A stretch of 64,000 bases of DNA from Aquimarina mytili (lineage in GTDB: Bacteria; Bacteroidota; Bacteroidia; Flavobacteriales; Flavobacteriaceae). Numbering within the stretch: position 1 is the stretch's first letter; each line of letters opens with the position of its first letter. Location: positions 62,001 to 126,000 of the forward strand of contig NZ_JAERQJ010000003.1 in assembly GCF_016735115.1 (NCBI RefSeq), written 5' to 3'. Below the pieces are notes generated by a model. The model was not told the origin of the DNA and did not search any database. It worked only from the letters and a program-made list of their open reading frames with translations. Positions 37,018 through 46,471 of this stretch are shown here, piece by piece. The translations under genes were made by a program, and so were the position numbers.

Positions 37018-37065
37018 TTTATAATAAGTAAAACCCGACATATGTCGGGTTTTACTTATTATAAA
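37018..37065. terminator. 48-nt perfect palindrome, bidirectional terminator after accD
   Basis: Positions 37018-37065 are a perfect inverted repeat with 24-base arms and no spacer. The GC core CCCGACATATGTCGGG is flanked by AAAA on the left and TTTT on the right. It lies between convergent accD and a lipoprotein gene and suits termination in both directions. Confidence 0.85.
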
Positions 37066-37117
37066 AACATCTTAATAAAAAGAATTTCTTTTTATATACT
37101 TTTTAAGATACGAGAAA

Positions 37118-37942
37118 CTATAGTCTAATTTCAATTTCCTCTCCATTCGCATTCGTAAATACAGCCTTATTATCGCAAGCTCCATCACCATAATCCAAGG
37201 ATCCGCTATAATTTGTTCTTACCAAATCAACAATACCACTTACCAGAAATCTGCAACTTGCCTCTCTACGTAAAGGAGTCGTAATGTTAGTACTATGCGT
37301 GTTACCATTAACAAAATTTGTCTCCCAAGCTCCAGTAATCAAGAAAACATTATCTCCCCAATTACCATTAAAAGAGCCCTCGATCCACTCGCGGGTCTTA
37401 TTTCCTGTTCTTGTAGCTTTAGTACCATCAGCAAAAGTAACTATCAAATCCATATTCATAGTATATTGAGGGTTCCCAGCCTCATTAGCCTTTTGCCTGG
37501 TTACTGTTTTATTTCCCTCTAACTGAATATCATCAATAAAGAAATCTTCCAGGCTATAATTGATAACTAAAAGTTCTGTATCAATAACTGCCTCATAAGC
37601 CATTTGAACCTTACCTTTAATGATACGCCCTCGAACTTCGCACCCTTCGGTTCCAAAATCTACCAGAATCGTTTTAGAATTACCTGTGATTTCTATGGTG
37701 ACCACTACACATTCCGGCAAAAAAGGATGAATAGGGCTTTTTGCCATGCTTTCTTCCGCCTCGTACACTTGTAAAAAGGTATCGCTAATCACCTCAGTAG
37801 TATTATCGACTTTTGCTGTAAGCTCAGCTTCTTCAGAATTCAGAGATTCAATAACCTCAGTACTAGAATCATCATTGCTACAACTAATCAAAATCATTGA
37901 CAAAAATGCAATCAAACCAAACTTTAAAATGCTGTTTTTCAT
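37118..37942 (-). CDS. Hypothetical lipoprotein
   Basis: 274 residues with a clear lipobox (LISC, Cys21) followed by SNDDSS, an acidic stretch of the kind that can direct Bacteroidota lipoproteins to the cell surface. The mature part is rich in beta-strands (VVTIEITGNSKTILVDFGTEGCEVRG, KVQMAYEAVIDTELLVINYS, TMNMDLIVTFADGTKATRTGNKTREW) and has cysteines at CEV, CRF and CDN. It resembles flavobacterial beta-solenoid or beta-sandwich lipoproteins, but I do not recognise a family. It is convergent with accD and alone in its unit. Confidence 0.8.
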   Translation of the reverse strand: MKNSILKFGLIAFLSMILISCSNDDSSTEVIESLNSEEAELTAKVDNTTEVISDTFLQVYEAEESMAKSPIHPFLPECVVVTIEITGNSKTILVDFGTEGCEVRGRIIKGKVQMAYEAVIDTELLVINYSLEDFFIDDIQLEGNKTVTRQKANEAGNPQYTMNMDLIVTFADGTKATRTGNKTREWIEGSFNGNWGDNVFLITGAWETNFVNGNTHSTNITTPLRREASCRFLVSGIVDLVRTNYSGSLDYGDGACDNKAVFTNANGEEIEIRL

Positions 37943-38046
37943 AATATTTAATTTTAACGTTACTATTCTAAGACCAGCTATTTTTAGAAAGGTTTAATTG
38001 AAAGATGATTTTTTTTAATAAAAAGCATTTCTAATTCAAAAAGTAC

Positions 38047-38054
38047 TATATTTG
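38047..38054 (+). promoter_or_regulatory. -7 promoter element for rpsO
   Basis: TATATTTG matches TAnnTTTG, 55 bases upstream of the rpsO ATG. No correctly spaced TTG is present. Confidence 0.45.
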
Positions 38055-38109
38055 CACGCTGATAGCAAAGAGCTATTGTATACATAAAAATCATTTAAAT
38101 AATATTGGA

Positions 38110-38379
38110 ATGTATTTAACAAAAGAAATTAAAGAAGAAATCTTCGCAAAACACGGTAAAGGAAAGAATGACAGTGGTTCTGCAGAAGGTCAAATTGCAT
38201 TATTTACGCACAGAATTACACATTTAACAGAGCACTTAAAAAATAATCGTAAAGATTTTAATACTGAGCGTTCTCTGGTAAAGTTAGTGGGTAAGCGTAG
38301 AGATTTACTTGACTATCTTAAGAAAAAAGATATCATGAGATATCGTGCAATTGTAAAAGAATTAGGATTGAGAAAATAA
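38110..38379 (+). CDS. rpsO: 30S ribosomal protein S15
   Basis: 89 residues, the full family length. Conserved stretches are GKGKNDSGSAEGQIALFTHRITHLTEHLKNNRKD and RSLVKLVGKRRDLLDYLKKKD. S15 binds 16S rRNA helices 20-22 and helps form the platform of the small subunit. It lies upstream of pnp, the same order as in E. coli, but a terminator sits between them. Confidence 0.98.
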   Translation: MYLTKEIKEEIFAKHGKGKNDSGSAEGQIALFTHRITHLTEHLKNNRKDFNTERSLVKLVGKRRDLLDYLKKKDIMRYRAIVKELGLRK

Positions 38380-38384
38380 TAAAA

Positions 38385-38408
38385 GAGAGGCTGCGCGCCT
38401 CTTTTTTT
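38385..38408 (+). terminator. Intrinsic terminator after rpsO
   Basis: Stem AGAGGC / GCCTCT with a 5-base loop, followed by seven T, starting 6 bases after the rpsO stop. Confidence 0.85.
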
Positions 38409-38514
38409 ATTATACTATATAGTTAAAACGAAAACATTCAGTACTAAAAAGTATGAATGAATGCCTTAGTTTTTCATTGGTCGCGCAATTTACTACAACA
38501 ACAACACAACCTTG

Positions 38515-38533
38515 TCCATCCGAGTAAGATGGA
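38515..38533 (+). promoter_or_regulatory. Small hairpin in the pnp leader
   Basis: TCCATC / GATGGA (6 bp, 7-base loop) lies about 80-100 bases upstream of the pnp start, in the likely 5' leader. A regulatory role is only a possibility. Confidence 0.25.
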
Positions 38534-38611
38534 AACCAATGTTTAATTAAGCCTAAGATTGCTCCATAGTAATGTTTTATGGTAGCACAAATAGGCATGA
38601 ATCAAAAAAAT

Positions 38612-40786
38612 ATGATTCCACAAGTGTATAGAGAGGTTATCGACTTAGGTGATGGAAGACAAATCACCCTCGAGACCGGAAAACTAGCAAAACAAGCCCA
38701 CGGGTCTGTTGTTGTTCAAATGGGTAAAGCAATGTTATTATGTACTGTAGTATCCTCTTATGATGCAGGTACTGTTGACTTTTTACCATTAACTGTAGAT
38801 TATCGCGAAAAATTTGCGGCTGCAGGACGTTACCCAGGAGGTTTCTTTAAAAGAGAAGCAAGACCAAGTACCGAAGAAATTCTTACCATGAGATTAGTAG
38901 ACAGAGTATTACGTCCACTATTCCCTAAAGATTATCACTCAGAGACTCAGGTGATGATCCAATTAATGTCTCATGATGATGATGTAATGCCAGATGCATT
39001 AGCAGGTTTAGCGGCGTCTGCGGCTATTCAATTATCAGATATCCCTTTTGAAACTCCTATCTCTGAAGTAAGAGTTGCACGCGTTGATGGTAAATTTATT
39101 ATCAACCCAAGCCGTGCTCAGTTAGCCGAAGCAGATATTGATATGATGGTTGGAGCTTCTGCAGATTCTGTTGCCATGGTAGAAGGTGAAATGGATGAAG
39201 TTTCTGAAGAAGAAATGACTGAAGCTATCAAATTTGCACACGAAGCTATTAAAGTACAATGCGAAGCACAAGTTAGATTAGCCGAAGCTTTTGGAAAAAA
39301 GGAAACTCGTGAATACGAAGAAGAAAAAGAAGATGAAGAATTAGCTAAAAAAATATATGATGCTGCTTATCAAAAGTGTTATGATATTGCTAAGCAAGGA
39401 TCTTCTAAAAAAGAACGTGGTTTAGCTTTTTCTGAAGTGAAAGACGAAATAAAAGCTATGTTCACCGAAGAAGAATTAGAAGAAATCGGTGATTTAGTTT
39501 CTAAATATTTTAGCAAAACTCATAAAGAAGCAGTTAGAAATTTAACCCTTGATGAAGGTATTAGATTAGACGGTAGACAAACTACAGATATCAGACCTAT
39601 CTGGTGTGAGGTAGATTATTTACCTTCTACTCACGGATCTTCAATCTTTACTCGTGGTGAAACTCAAGCATTAGCTACAGTAACTTTAGGAACTTCTAGA
39701 GAAGCCAATGTAATTGATCTACCAACACAACAAGGTGAAGAAACGTTCTATTTACACTACAACTTCCCTCCTTTCTCAACTGGAGAAGCAAGACCATTAC
39801 GTGGTACTTCTCGTAGAGAGGTTGGACATGGTAACTTGGCACAAAGAGCATTGAAAGGCATGATCCCTGAAGATTGCCCATATACTGTTCGTGTTGTTTC
39901 TGAAGTTTTAGAATCAAACGGTTCTTCTTCTATGGCTACGGTATGTTCTGGAACGATGGCACTTATGGATGCCGGTATAGAGCTTAAAAAGCCTGTTTCA
40001 GGAATTGCAATGGGACTGATCTCTGATGGTGATCGATATGCCGTATTATCTGATATTTTAGGAGATGAGGATCATCTTGGTGATATGGATTTTAAAGTAA
40101 CCGGTACTGCAGATGGTATTACTGCTTGTCAAATGGATATTAAGATCAAAGGACTTTCTTATGAGATCCTGGTAAAAGCTCTTAAACAAGCACGTGATGG
40201 ACGTTTACATATCCTTGAAAAATTAACAGATACGATAGCTACACCTAACGAAACTGTTAAAGCTCACGCTCCAAAAATGGTTAAGATTACGATTCCAGAA
40301 GCATATATTGGTGCTGTAATAGGGCCTGGAGGTAAAGTTATTCAGGAAATGCAAAAAGAAAGTGGTACTACAATTGTGATTGAAGAAGACGGTGATAAAG
40401 GAATTGTAGAAATTCTTGGAGTAGATCAAGAAGCAATTGATGGTGTAATCAAGAAAATCGAATCTATCACCTTCAAACCAGAAGTTGGAAGCGTATACGA
40501 AGTAAAAGTAGTTAAGATTTTAGATTTTGGTGCTGTAGTAGAATATGTAGAAGCACCAGGAAACGAAGTTCTTCTTCATATCTCAGAACTTGCTTGGGAA
40601 CGTACAAATAATGTTACCGATGTCGTAAATATTGGAGACAATATTGATGTTAAGTATTTTGGTATTGACCCAAAGACCAGAAAAGAAAAGGTTTCAAGAA
40701 AGGCATTACTAAAACGCCCACCAAGACCAGAAGGTGATAAACCTAAAGGAGATAGAAAACCGCATAGAGACAAAAAAGAAAATTAA
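38612..40786 (+). CDS. pnp: Polyribonucleotide nucleotidyltransferase (PNPase)
   Basis: About 724 residues from the ATG at 38612, where family members begin ([16 protein letters not shown]). Upstream in-frame ATGs at 38579 and 38597 exist and cannot be excluded. Order of domains: RNase PH 1 (about 10-140), helical linker, RNase PH 2 (about 325-540, with [15 protein letters not shown] and [13 protein letters not shown]), KH ([16 protein letters not shown]) and S1 ([21 protein letters not shown]), then a basic tail. It degrades RNA 3' to 5' by phosphorolysis. Confidence 0.96.
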   Translation: MIPQVYREVIDLGDGRQITLETGKLAKQAHGSVVVQMGKAMLLCTVVSSYDAGTVDFLPLTVDYREKFAAAGRYPGGFFKREARPSTEEILTMRLVDRVLRPLFPKDYHSETQVMIQLMSHDDDVMPDALAGLAASAAIQLSDIPFETPISEVRVARVDGKFIINPSRAQLAEADIDMMVGASADSVAMVEGEMDEVSEEEMTEAIKFAHEAIKVQCEAQVRLAEAFGKKETREYEEEKEDEELAKKIYDAAYQKCYDIAKQGSSKKERGLAFSEVKDEIKAMFTEEELEEIGDLVSKYFSKTHKEAVRNLTLDEGIRLDGRQTTDIRPIWCEVDYLPSTHGSSIFTRGETQALATVTLGTSREANVIDLPTQQGEETFYLHYNFPPFSTGEARPLRGTSRREVGHGNLAQRALKGMIPEDCPYTVRVVSEVLESNGSSSMATVCSGTMALMDAGIELKKPVSGIAMGLISDGDRYAVLSDILGDEDHLGDMDFKVTGTADGITACQMDIKIKGLSYEILVKALKQARDGRLHILEKLTDTIATPNETVKAHAPKMVKITIPEAYIGAVIGPGGKVIQEMQKESGTTIVIEEDGDKGIVEILGVDQEAIDGVIKKIESITFKPEVGSVYEVKVVKILDFGAVVEYVEAPGNEVLLHISELAWERTNNVTDVVNIGDNIDVKYFGIDPKTRKEKVSRKALLKRPPRPEGDKPKGDRKPHRDKKEN

Positions 40787-40808
40787 TTTCTTTTTTTGAG
40801 ATTCATAA

Positions 40809-40846
40809 AAAAACACCTTTAGTATTTAAATACTAAAGGTGTTTTT
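40809..40846 (+). terminator. Perfect palindromic terminator after pnp
   Basis: 38 bases form a perfect inverted repeat (left arm AAAAACACCTTTAGTATTT), ending in TTTTT, 23 bases after the stop. Confidence 0.9.
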
Positions 40847-41088
40847 CATTTAAAGAACATACAAAAAGCTATTCACCATAAAACACTAAACTACGTTCTT
40901 CAAATTGTTAAAAAGTGTGAAAAAAATATCTCCAAATATTTCAAAAAGCTAGTGTTAGTAATAGGTAAGTATGTACGACTAATACGAAAGAAAAAGATTT
41001 ATATCAAAAAAGAAACTTTTTTGTAACATTTTCATAACATATTACGTATAACATATAAAGGCCCTAAAATATTCACAAATAAAATTTC

Positions 41089-41095
41089 AAGGAGA
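41089..41095 (+). promoter_or_regulatory. Strong Shine-Dalgarno-like site of rpoD
   Basis: AAGGAGA lies 6 bases before the rpoD ATG. Such sites are uncommon in Bacteroidota, whose ribosomes mostly do not use SD pairing, so this one stands out. Confidence 0.6.
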
Positions 41096-41101
41096 ACATA
41101 G

Positions 41102-41965
41102 ATGAGACAACTTAAAATTACGAAGCAGGTAACAAATCGTGAAACTGCATCGCTGGACAAATATTTGCAGGAAATTGGTAAAGTAGATCTTATTACTGCA
41201 GATGAAGAAGTAGAATTAGCTCAACGTATTAAGGCTGGTGATGAAAGAGCCCTTGAAAAATTAACAAAAGCTAACCTTAGATTCGTAGTATCTGTGGCTA
41301 AGCAATATCAAAACCAAGGACTTACACTTCCAGATTTAATAAACGAAGGTAATTTGGGATTGATTAAAGCTGCTAAGCGTTTTGACGAAACACGTGGTTT
41401 TAAATTTATCTCTTATGCAGTATGGTGGATTCGTCAATCTATTTTACAGGCTTTGGCAGAACAATCGCGTATTGTACGTCTACCTTTAAATAAAATTGGT
41501 TCTATAAACAAAATCAATAAAACCTATGCATTCTTAGAGCAATCACATGAGCGCCCACCAAGTGCTGAAGAGATTGCAAAAGAATTAGATATGACAATCA
41601 ATGATGTTAAAGAGTCTATGAAAAACTCTGGACGTCATGTAAGTATGGACGCTCCTCTTGTAGAAGGTGAAGATTCTAATTTATACGATGTATTAAACTC
41701 TGGAGAATCTCCAAATCCAGATCGATCTTTATTACACGAATCTTTACGCACAGAAATAGAACGTGCTTTAGAAACACTTACACCAAGAGAAGCTGATGTA
41801 ATCAGATTATATTTTGGTCTTGGAGATCAACACCCAATGACCTTAGAAGAAATTGGAGAAACATTTGACCTAACACGTGAGCGTGTACGTCAAATCAAAG
41901 AAAAAGCAATTCGAAGATTAAAACATACATCTAGAAGTAAAATATTGAAGACATATTTAGGATAA
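41102..41965 (+). CDS. rpoD: Primary sigma factor (sigma-70/RpoD, short Bacteroidota form)
   Basis: 287 residues, the usual length of the Bacteroidota housekeeping sigma, which lacks the long region 1.1 and non-conserved region. Region 1.2-2 begins [15 protein letters not shown] and contains [35 protein letters not shown] and [15 protein letters not shown] (-10 recognition). Region 3 has [12 protein letters not shown] and region 4 the helix-turn-helix [33 protein letters not shown] block. It directs RNA polymerase to TAnnTTTG promoters. It is monocistronic with an unusual strong SD. Confidence 0.97.
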   Translation: MRQLKITKQVTNRETASLDKYLQEIGKVDLITADEEVELAQRIKAGDERALEKLTKANLRFVVSVAKQYQNQGLTLPDLINEGNLGLIKAAKRFDETRGFKFISYAVWWIRQSILQALAEQSRIVRLPLNKIGSINKINKTYAFLEQSHERPPSAEEIAKELDMTINDVKESMKNSGRHVSMDAPLVEGEDSNLYDVLNSGESPNPDRSLLHESLRTEIERALETLTPREADVIRLYFGLGDQHPMTLEEIGETFDLTRERVRQIKEKAIRRLKHTSRSKILKTYLG

Positions 41966-42028
41966 ATTCCTAAATTGCAGTTACAAACAGTTTTATAACA
42001 TAACTGTTCGTTTTTTGATTGATGAATG

Positions 42029-42056
42029 ACCTCCGGCTGATTACCGGAGGTTTTTT
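42029..42056 (+). terminator. Intrinsic terminator after rpoD
   Basis: Stem ACCTCCGG / CCGGAGGT, 7-base loop, followed by TTTTTT. Confidence 0.92.
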
Positions 42057-42209
42057 CTTGCTCCTAATAGTATCAATTATCACAAAACCATTAACGCATT
42101 GCTAAAAAATAAGTTATTACGGTTGTTTTGTTATCAAAAACACAATAAACTAGCAAAAACATTATAAAATTCATATCTTCCCATATCTCTTACCCCTAAT
42201 AATTTGCTT

Positions 42210-42617
42210 ATGAGATATACTATAAGTTATGTAAGCACTTCGAATCCGAATGTATCAGACATTGATATTACACAACTCATGGATTATGTTAAAACCCAAA
42301 ATTGTTTATTGAATATTACGGGAATACTAATCTATTCAGATGGTAATTTTTTACAAGTTTTAGAAGGCGCAAAAGAAGTTATTACGACACTATTTGAAAA
42401 AATAAAAAAAGACCCCAGGCATTATAATATTATTAAAATGTTAGATAAAGAGATTAGTGATACCTCTTTTTCTGATTATCATTCTTCTTTTACTGTTATC
42501 TCTGATCACGATGGACCTATTGAACTTCAAAAGTTTTTAAAAAAAGAAAAGTTAAGTAATCCTGAACACTTCAAAAGTATTCAATATTTGATTCAAAAAT
42601 TTATGAAGCTCTTATAG
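42210..42617 (+). CDS. BLUF-domain blue-light photoreceptor
   Basis: 135 residues, essentially one BLUF domain with a C-terminal helical cap. The start is the ATG at 42210, with the TTG at 42204 rejected. Flavin-contact residues fall in the right spacing: Tyr7, Asn31 and Gln49 (24 and 42 apart, as in PixD and AppA), followed by the LEG motif after VFLQ-type strand (FLQVLEG) and NITGILIYSDG. BLUF proteins bind FAD non-covalently and switch hydrogen bonding in blue light. No effector domain is fused, so it would act through a protein partner, as short BLUF proteins do. It lies between rpoD and rpe. Confidence 0.93.
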   Translation: MRYTISYVSTSNPNVSDIDITQLMDYVKTQNCLLNITGILIYSDGNFLQVLEGAKEVITTLFEKIKKDPRHYNIIKMLDKEISDTSFSDYHSSFTVISDHDGPIELQKFLKKEKLSNPEHFKSIQYLIQKFMKLL

Positions 42618-42640
42618 CAAAATATTCAAAACTTAAATAG

Positions 42641-42648
42641 TACTTTTG
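42641..42648 (+). promoter_or_regulatory. -7 promoter element for rpe
   Basis: TACTTTTG fits TAnnTTTG and ends 24 bases before the rpe ATG. It lies 24 bases after the BLUF stop, so rpe can be transcribed independently. No -33 TTG. Confidence 0.4.
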
Positions 42649-42672
42649 TTTGAAAATAATACACATAATTTT

Positions 42673-43335
42673 ATGGCTTCAAAACGTATAGCACCCTCAG
42701 TATTAGCAGCAGATTTTGCGAACCTACAAAGAGACGTAGAAATGATCAATACCAGTGATGCTGATTGGTTTCATATTGATATTATGGATGGTGTTTTTGT
42801 ACCCAATATTTCTTTTGGGATGCCTGTTTTAAGAGATATTGTTAAACATGCCAAAAAGACTATAGATGTTCACTTAATGATTGTTGATCCTGATCGATAT
42901 ATCAAGACGTTTGCAGCATTAGGAAGTAACATCTTAACAGTACACTATGAAGCATGTACTCATCTGCATCGTACATTACAAGCAATAAAGGCAGAAGGTA
43001 TGAAAGCCGGAGTTGCAATCAATCCACATACTAATGTTAGTTTACTGGAAGATACCATACAGGATATTGATCTAGTTTGTATTATGAGTGTTAATCCTGG
43101 TTTTGGAGGACAATCCTTTATTGAAAACACCTACGAAAAAGTAAAACAGCTCAAAAAAATCATTGATCTCAAAGGTGCTAATACCCTAATTGAAATTGAT
43201 GGTGGTGTTACTGATAAAAACGCCAAACAACTCATTGATGCTGGTGCAGACGTTCTAGTTGCTGGAAGTTTTGTCTTTAAAAGCGAAAATCCGATCAAAA
43301 CCATCGAACAATTAAAGGAAGTTGCCAATATGTAG
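42673..43335 (+). CDS. rpe: Ribulose-phosphate 3-epimerase
   Basis: 220 residues, a full-length TIM barrel. The start is the ATG at 42673 (MASKRIAPSVLAADFANL); the TTG at 42646 lies in the promoter. Signature segments are FHIDIMDGVFVPNISFG, VHLMIVDPDRYI, CIMSVNPGFGGQSFI and EIDGGVTDKNA, with the metal and catalytic His/Asp residues in place. It interconverts ribulose-5-phosphate and xylulose-5-phosphate in the pentose phosphate pathway. The AraC-type regulator follows after 12 bases. Confidence 0.96.
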   Translation: MASKRIAPSVLAADFANLQRDVEMINTSDADWFHIDIMDGVFVPNISFGMPVLRDIVKHAKKTIDVHLMIVDPDRYIKTFAALGSNILTVHYEACTHLHRTLQAIKAEGMKAGVAINPHTNVSLLEDTIQDIDLVCIMSVNPGFGGQSFIENTYEKVKQLKKIIDLKGANTLIEIDGGVTDKNAKQLIDAGADVLVAGSFVFKSENPIKTIEQLKEVANM

Positions 43336-43347
43336 ATAGCATAAAAA

Positions 43348-44478
43348 ATGGAACAGAACCTAACACCATCTTTTGATACCTGGACATCCATGTTCTTATT
43401 GGTAAGTTCATTAGGATTCTTTCTAAGCATTATTTTAAGTATCAATAAAAATGGAAGAGCAAACAACCTACCCATTATTTTATTGATATCGGGGTTTTCT
43501 TTTATACTAGTTCAATATGTTTTTTTCTGGACAAAATATGAGTCCCTATATCCATATGTTTACTTTTTTGATTCAAGTTGGTACCTGGCATTCGGACCAT
43601 TACTTTATAGCTATATCATAAGATTTTATCGCGAATCTTTTAGAATTAAATGGTATCATTTTTTACCGGCGATGATCTCATTCTTATTAAATGGCTATTA
43701 TCTAATCATGTCAAATGGGTTTCAAAATCTTGACCAATACAGAGGTGATATCCTATTTTCTATTTTTTGGCCATTAAGATCGCCCTGGCTTCCTGCCCTA
43801 TCTCTTATCATCTATGTAATTACTATAAGAGACTTTATTTCTTTTTATAAAAACGACAAAAGCTCTCAATACGAAGTCTTAAGAAAAAAATGGTCTCACC
43901 TCTTACTTAATTTATTTTCGGTCTTTATAATTTCTTATATCAGCTATTACGTTCTGGTAAAGTTTTCATTTTTTAATGTCGGCTGGGATTATACCATTTC
44001 TTTTTCTATGACCATTTCTATATATGCCATAGGATATATGGTTTATAAAGAACCTTCTATATTTAATGGAGAACTATTATCGAATTTATTTTTAAAGGAA
44101 ACCATAAATGGTGAATTAACCGGAACAACCAAAGATGAGTTTTATGACAAACTTCTTAGCTATATAACACAAAACAAACCCTACCTAGATAACAACTTAA
44201 GATTGGTACAATTGGCAGATAAAATTGGGTTTTCAACGCATACCCTTTCTAAACTTATTAATGAAAAAGCCAGGAAAAATTTTAACCAATTCATTAATGA
44301 GTATAGACTGGAAGAAGCTAGGAAATTACTTTTAGAAGATTCAGAAAGTAGTATCAAAACCATATATTTTGATGTAGGTTTTAATAATAAAGCAACATTT
44401 AATACTGCATTTAAAAATAAATATAATTGTACTCCCTCAGAATACAAGAAAAAATATCTTGAAGTCCAAGATAAATAA
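43348..44478 (+). CDS. Membrane-anchored AraC-family transcriptional regulator
   Basis: 376 residues. The N-terminal 230 residues carry about seven hydrophobic helices (for example SMFLLVSSLGFFLSIILSI, LPIILLISGFSFILVQYVF, SLIIYVITIRDFISFY), and the C-terminal 100 residues an AraC DNA-binding domain: DNNLRLVQLADKIGFSTHTLSKLIN (first helix-turn-helix) and SIKTIYFDVGFNNKATFNTAFKNKYNCTPSEYKK (second). Such 7TM-AraC proteins are common in Bacteroidota and are presumed to sense an extracellular or membrane signal. The target is unknown; the next gene, a T9SS cargo on the same strand 78 bases away, is a possible one. Confidence 0.88.
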   Translation: MEQNLTPSFDTWTSMFLLVSSLGFFLSIILSINKNGRANNLPIILLISGFSFILVQYVFFWTKYESLYPYVYFFDSSWYLAFGPLLYSYIIRFYRESFRIKWYHFLPAMISFLLNGYYLIMSNGFQNLDQYRGDILFSIFWPLRSPWLPALSLIIYVITIRDFISFYKNDKSSQYEVLRKKWSHLLLNLFSVFIISYISYYVLVKFSFFNVGWDYTISFSMTISIYAIGYMVYKEPSIFNGELLSNLFLKETINGELTGTTKDEFYDKLLSYITQNKPYLDNNLRLVQLADKIGFSTHTLSKLINEKARKNFNQFINEYRLEEARKLLLEDSESSIKTIYFDVGFNNKATFNTAFKNKYNCTPSEYKKKYLEVQDK

Positions 44479-44556
44479 GTAAAAAATTATAATTCTAAAC
44501 CAGTTCTCCCTAGCTTTTAGTGAAATTTATTCTTATAAATCTTAAAATCCAGGCTT

Positions 44557-46326
44557 ATGAGAACTATAACTCTATGCATTTGTTTCTGTATCTCTTTTAC
44601 AGTTTTTTCACAAAAATTCACTTTAATTACTGACACGAACAACCCTGTTGTTTCTGAACCAACCATAGGCGGTACTTATTTTGGAACTGCATGGACCGAC
44701 ATCGATAATGACGATAAACTTGACTTGTTTTATGGAGGTGCAATTTATAGAAATCTTGGAAATGGAAATTTTGAAGTAGCCGAAGGTGGAGCAGCTATTC
44801 CAATTGCAACTGCGCTTGTAGGAGTTAGCTGGGCCGATTATGAAAATGACGGCGATTTAGATTTACTATATTCAAGGTTTTCTCTACCAGGTATATTACA
44901 GACACGTATTTATACTAATACAGGTGGAGGAAAATTTGTTGAAACCAATACAATATTAAACACAATTAGTTCAGGAACATGGAGCGCCCAATGGTGTGAT
45001 TACAACAATGATAGTTATGTTGATTTCATTCTTACGTTTGCCGATGGTTTCTTAAACCCTTTAAGTTTTCCTAATCGATTGTATCGAGGTAATTCTGACG
45101 GTACATTTACTGAAGTGACCGAACCTTACGAATTTCTAACAGACAAAGAAGCATATACTGTATCCAGCTGGACCGATTATGATGAAGATGGAGATACTGA
45201 TTTGTTTATTGCAAGTGGCCCTGCCGCTGGTCCAGCTGGTATTAAACAAGATTTCTTGTTTAAAAACCTACAAGTTGAAACTGGAAATGAAGGTTTTCAG
45301 AAATTAACCAGCGCTGATTTGGCCTTTGCTGAAGATCCACAAGATGGACAAAATTATAATGTAATTGATTACGACAATGATGGTGATCTTGATGTTTGTT
45401 TGACTAACTATTCTGGTATTGAAAACAAATTTTATGTAAACAATTCAGGAAACTACGTAAGTACTGAAACTCCTTTTACCACGACTAATACTCAAAATTT
45501 ATCAAACGTTTGGGGCGACTTTGACAATGACGGGGATTTGGATGTAATCATTACAGCCTCAAGTGCAACAGGAAGTGGTTATTTTATTAATAATGGAGAT
45601 GGCACTTTTACCGAAAGTGGTTCAAATCTAATCAATTCTAGTACCGGAGGAAATTCTACGGGTGCAGCAGCAGCTGACTATGATAACGATGGTGATTTAG
45701 ACTTTTTTGTTGTAGGAGGAGGTTTAAAAGCTCTTTTTAGAAATGATCTGGCCGTAAAAAATAATTTTGTAAACTTTAAGCTTATAGGTAATCCCTCAAA
45801 TAAAGCCGGATTAGGGGCTAGACTAGAAGCAACCATAAGAATTAAAGGCAAAGTAGTAACCCTCAAAAGAGAAATCTCCGCTTCAAACACATTTATGGGA
45901 CATAACAGTTTAAGAGCACATTTTGGTCTTAACAAAGCTCCTAAAATAGATAAACTAGCCATTTATTGGCCTTCAGGAAATATAGACACGTATAAAAACC
46001 TGAGGGCAAACCGGTTTTATACTCTTGAAGAAGGCAAAAAAAAGCCAGTATCCCCTCCAATTAAGGACAAGAAAGACAAAAGGGTTGAAGTAATTGTATA
46101 CCCTAATCCTTCAAAAAACATTGTAAAAGTAAACATCCATAATTCAACATCAAAAAACGCAATTACAGTTGGTATTAAGAATGTAAGTGGGCTCTTGATT
46201 TCAGAATCTACGTTTAATTCTGATCAAGAGATAGAACTCGATACATCTTCATTATCTAAAGGAAATTATTTTTTAAACGTAGCCATAGATGGAAAAAGGA
46301 TTGTAAAAAAGTTAGTGATTCAATAA
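44557..46326 (+). CDS. FG-GAP/VCBS repeat protein with ASPIC/UnbV domain and T9SS sorting domain
   Basis: 589 residues. A signal peptide (cleavage before QKFTLI) is followed by about seven FG-GAP/VCBS blades, each with a calcium-loop-like motif such as DYDNDGDLD or DFDNDGDLD, forming a beta-propeller. Next comes an ASPIC/UnbV domain (about 405-490: GNPSNKAGLGARL, MGHNSLRAHFGL, IYWPSGNIDTY) and a C-terminal type A sorting domain (VIVYPNPSKNIVKVN to KKLVIQ). It should be exported through Sec, then T9SS, to the surface or medium. A sugar- or adhesion-related role is possible but not shown. Confidence 0.92.
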   Translation: MRTITLCICFCISFTVFSQKFTLITDTNNPVVSEPTIGGTYFGTAWTDIDNDDKLDLFYGGAIYRNLGNGNFEVAEGGAAIPIATALVGVSWADYENDGDLDLLYSRFSLPGILQTRIYTNTGGGKFVETNTILNTISSGTWSAQWCDYNNDSYVDFILTFADGFLNPLSFPNRLYRGNSDGTFTEVTEPYEFLTDKEAYTVSSWTDYDEDGDTDLFIASGPAAGPAGIKQDFLFKNLQVETGNEGFQKLTSADLAFAEDPQDGQNYNVIDYDNDGDLDVCLTNYSGIENKFYVNNSGNYVSTETPFTTTNTQNLSNVWGDFDNDGDLDVIITASSATGSGYFINNGDGTFTESGSNLINSSTGGNSTGAAAADYDNDGDLDFFVVGGGLKALFRNDLAVKNNFVNFKLIGNPSNKAGLGARLEATIRIKGKVVTLKREISASNTFMGHNSLRAHFGLNKAPKIDKLAIYWPSGNIDTYKNLRANRFYTLEEGKKKPVSPPIKDKKDKRVEVIVYPNPSKNIVKVNIHNSTSKNAITVGIKNVSGLLISESTFNSDQEIELDTSSLSKGNYFLNVAIDGKRIVKKLVIQ

Positions 46327-46349
46327 GCTGTTCCTATTTTTCATCTAAT

Positions 46350-46380
46350 AGGCAAGTTTCAACATGAAGCTTGCCTTTTT
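46350..46380 (+). terminator. Intrinsic terminator after the FG-GAP gene
   Basis: AGGCAAG / CTTGCCT stem, extended by further pairs inward, followed by a T-run, about 25 bases after the stop. Confidence 0.85.
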
Positions 46381-46471
46381 TAGTACCCTAAACTCAAAAA
46401 TTAGTAGTTTTATAAATCAATTAAGGTTCGTTCAAATAATACGACAGATACCTAGTAAATAAAATTTCTCA

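Larger units (their letters stand above)
40787..41101. other. Intergenic region with terminator and rpoD leader
   Basis: The 315-base interval contains the pnp terminator near its start and the Shine-Dalgarno-like site of rpoD at its end. The middle is AT-rich. I see no gene and no clear TAnnTTTG element. Confidence 0.5.
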
